Source: Cyanobium sp. NIES-981
GTDB lineage: Bacteria; Cyanobacteriota; Cyanobacteriia; PCC-6307; Cyanobiaceae
Direction of reading: 5' to 3'
DNA: 7,350 bases
NCBI GenBank assembly: GCA_945907085.1
Contig: CAMDSS010000093.1
Coordinates: 1-7,350 of the forward strand
Shown here: positions 5,864 to 7,350 of the stretch, piece after piece
Numbering within the stretch: the first letter of the stretch is position 1
How the letters are laid out: each line of letters opens with the position of its first letter
Position numbers and translations under genes: made by a program
Notes under the pieces: model-generated
Database searches by the model: none
Seen by the model: the letters and a program-made list of their open reading frames with translations, nothing else
Told to the model about the DNA's origin: nothing

Positions 5864-7350
5864 ATGACGAACACAGAGGCCCTAGAGGTGCGGTCGATCG
5901 CCCTCGAGCACCCCTTCAACGACCAAAAACCCGGCACCTCGGGCCTGCGTAAAAGCAGCCGTCAATTCGAAACACCCCACTACCTCGAAAGCTTTATCGA
6001 GGCGGTGTTCCAGGTGTTGCCTGGGGTGGAAGGCGGCACCCTGGTCGTTGGCGGCGATGGCCGCTACGGAAATGCCCGGGCCATCGCTGTGATTGCCCGC
6101 ATGGCGGCCGCCCATGGGGTGGCCCAACTGATTACCACTACCGGCGGAATTCTCTCGACGCCCGCGGCCTCCCATCTGATTCGCGAGCACGGGGCGATCG
6201 GCGGCATCATCCTCTCGGCCAGCCACAACCCCGGCGGCCCCGAAGGCGACTTTGGCGTCAAGGTGAACGGAGCCAATGGGGGGCCGGCGCCTGAATCGAT
6301 CACCGATGCCATCTACGCCGCAACCCAAACCCTGGGCGGATATCGCATCGCCGAAGGCGGCCCAACCTTGAGCCTGGAGGCCCCTGGCCAATGGCAGCTG
6401 GGAACCCTGGACGTGCGGGTGATCGATGGCGTCGACGACTACGTCGCCCTGATGCAGCGGCTGTTCGACTTTGACCAGATCGCTGCACTCCTTCAAGGCA
6501 ACTTCCCGGTGGCGTTTGATGCCATGCATGCGGTCACCGGCCCCTATGCCACCAAGATTTTCGAGGGGCTGCTCGGAGCGCCCGCGGGCACCGTTCGCAA
6601 CGGCATCCCCCTGGAAGATTTCGGCGGCGGCCACCCCGACCCCAACCTCACCTACGCCCACGACCTGGCGGACTTGTTGCTCAAGGGCGATCACTTCCGG
6701 TTCGGCGCCGCCTGTGATGGCGACGGCGATCGCAACATGATCCTCGGCCGCCACTGCTTCGTGAATCCCAGCGACAGCCTCGCTGTCCTCACCGCCAATG
6801 CCACCCTGGCCCCGGGCTACGCCGATGGCCTTAGCGGGGTGGCTCGCTCGATGCCCACCAGCGCCGCAGCCGATGTGGTGGCCAAGGAGCTAGGCCTGGC
6901 CTGTTTTGAAACCCCTACGGGATGGAAGTTCTTCGGCAACCTGCTCGATGCCGGCCGCATCACCCTCTGCGGCGAAGAGAGTTTTGGCACCGGTAGCAAC
7001 CACATTCGCGAAAAAGACGGGCTCTGGGCCGTTCTCTTCTGGCTGCAAATCCTGGCCCGCAAGCAATGCAGCGTGGCTGAGGTGATGGCCTCCCACTGGA
7101 GCCGTTTTGGGCGCCACTACTACTCCCGCCACGATTACGAAGCCATTGCCAGCGATGCCGCCCATCGCCTCTACGACCGCATCAAGGCCATGCAACCTGC
7201 CCTTGTGGGCGAGCGCTTTGCCGGGCGCAGCATCGCCACGGCCGATGACTTCAGCTACACCGATCCGGTGGATGGATCGATCAGTGGCGGCCAGGGCCTT
7301 CGGCTACTTCTCGATGACGGCAGCCGGGTGGTGCTGAGGCTGTCTGGCAC
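5864..7350 (+). CDS. pgm: Phosphoglucomutase (alpha-D-glucose-specific), 3' end beyond window
   Basis: This frame is open from ATG 5864 to the window edge (495 full codons) with no internal stop or frameshift. The enzyme interconverts glucose-1-phosphate and glucose-6-phosphate via glucose-1,6-bisphosphate, linking glycogen and sugar-nucleotide synthesis to central carbon metabolism in the cytoplasm. Motifs of the PGM1-type family are all present: GTSGLRK at 24-30, the phosphoserine loop SASHNPGGP with catalytic S120, the Mg-binding loop DGDGDR (D285, D287, D289), TPTGWKFFGN, and the sugar-binding GEESFG (370-375). The last codons read RLSG, the start of the phosphate-binding RLSGT motif. Full-length family members have about 545-555 residues, so roughly 50-60 are missing only because the window ends. 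An in-frame TAG at 5843 precedes the ATG, which fixes the start; a weak CAGG at 5857-5860 may serve as ribosome binding site. Confidence 0.96.
   Translation, partial: MTNTEALEVRSIALEHPFNDQKPGTSGLRKSSRQFETPHYLESFIEAVFQVLPGVEGGTLVVGGDGRYGNARAIAVIARMAAAHGVAQLITTTGGILSTPAASHLIREHGAIGGIILSASHNPGGPEGDFGVKVNGANGGPAPESITDAIYAATQTLGGYRIAEGGPTLSLEAPGQWQLGTLDVRVIDGVDDYVALMQRLFDFDQIAALLQGNFPVAFDAMHAVTGPYATKIFEGLLGAPAGTVRNGIPLEDFGGGHPDPNLTYAHDLADLLLKGDHFRFGAACDGDGDRNMILGRHCFVNPSDSLAVLTANATLAPGYADGLSGVARSMPTSAAADVVAKELGLACFETPTGWKFFGNLLDAGRITLCGEESFGTGSNHIREKDGLWAVLFWLQILARKQCSVAEVMASHWSRFGRHYYSRHDYEAIASDAAHRLYDRIKAMQPALVGERFAGRSIATADDFSYTDPVDGSISGGQGLRLLLDDGSRVVLRLSG

Noticed and set aside
5882..6754. A 290-residue open frame on the minus strand opposite pgm
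   Set aside because: pgm is certain from its motifs. The minus frame is low-complexity Gly/Ala/Val-rich sequence with no recognisable domain, as expected for the complement of a GC-rich gene.

Overview
The window looks like chromosome of a GC-rich picocyanobacterium of the Synechococcus/Cyanobium type. The evidence is a phycobilisome rod-core linker gene (cpcG), a cyanobacterial-style DUF4912 protein, heavy use of G/C at third codon positions, short intergenic gaps and few recognisable Shine-Dalgarno sequences. The lineage assignment is inferred from gene content and protein resemblance recalled from memory, not from a search.

Layout: all eight genes I can support lie on the + strand. First comes cpcG (43-804), with a textbook intrinsic terminator (844-868). 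A 185-base gap follows, then a nearly continuous run of seven genes: a DUF4912 protein (990-2069), a 58-residue two-helix membrane protein (2101-2277), a predicted lipoprotein with two phospholipase D HKD motifs (2347-3738), an 81-residue soluble protein of unknown function (3779-4024), an FAD-dependent monooxygenase-like enzyme (4041-5345), a secreted four-cysteine protein (5368-5820), and pgm for phosphoglucomutase (5864 to beyond the window end). Gaps within the run are about 16 to 69 bases and contain no convincing terminator, so co-transcription of some or all of these genes is possible but unproven.

Function: cpcG joins phycocyanin rods to the allophycocyanin core of the phycobilisome. 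pgm interconverts glucose-1-phosphate and glucose-6-phosphate for glycogen and sugar-nucleotide metabolism. Between them are genes of poorly known function. Three of these (the small membrane protein, the PLD lipoprotein and the four-cysteine protein) are predicted to be in or beyond the inner membrane. I see no mobile element, CRISPR array, tRNA, rRNA or obvious defence system. The most unusual sequence feature is an in-frame CCAGCT hexanucleotide repeat in the FAD enzyme gene, encoding an alternating Gln-Leu tract. I do not see a clear new biological system; the points worth a second look are modest and listed separately.
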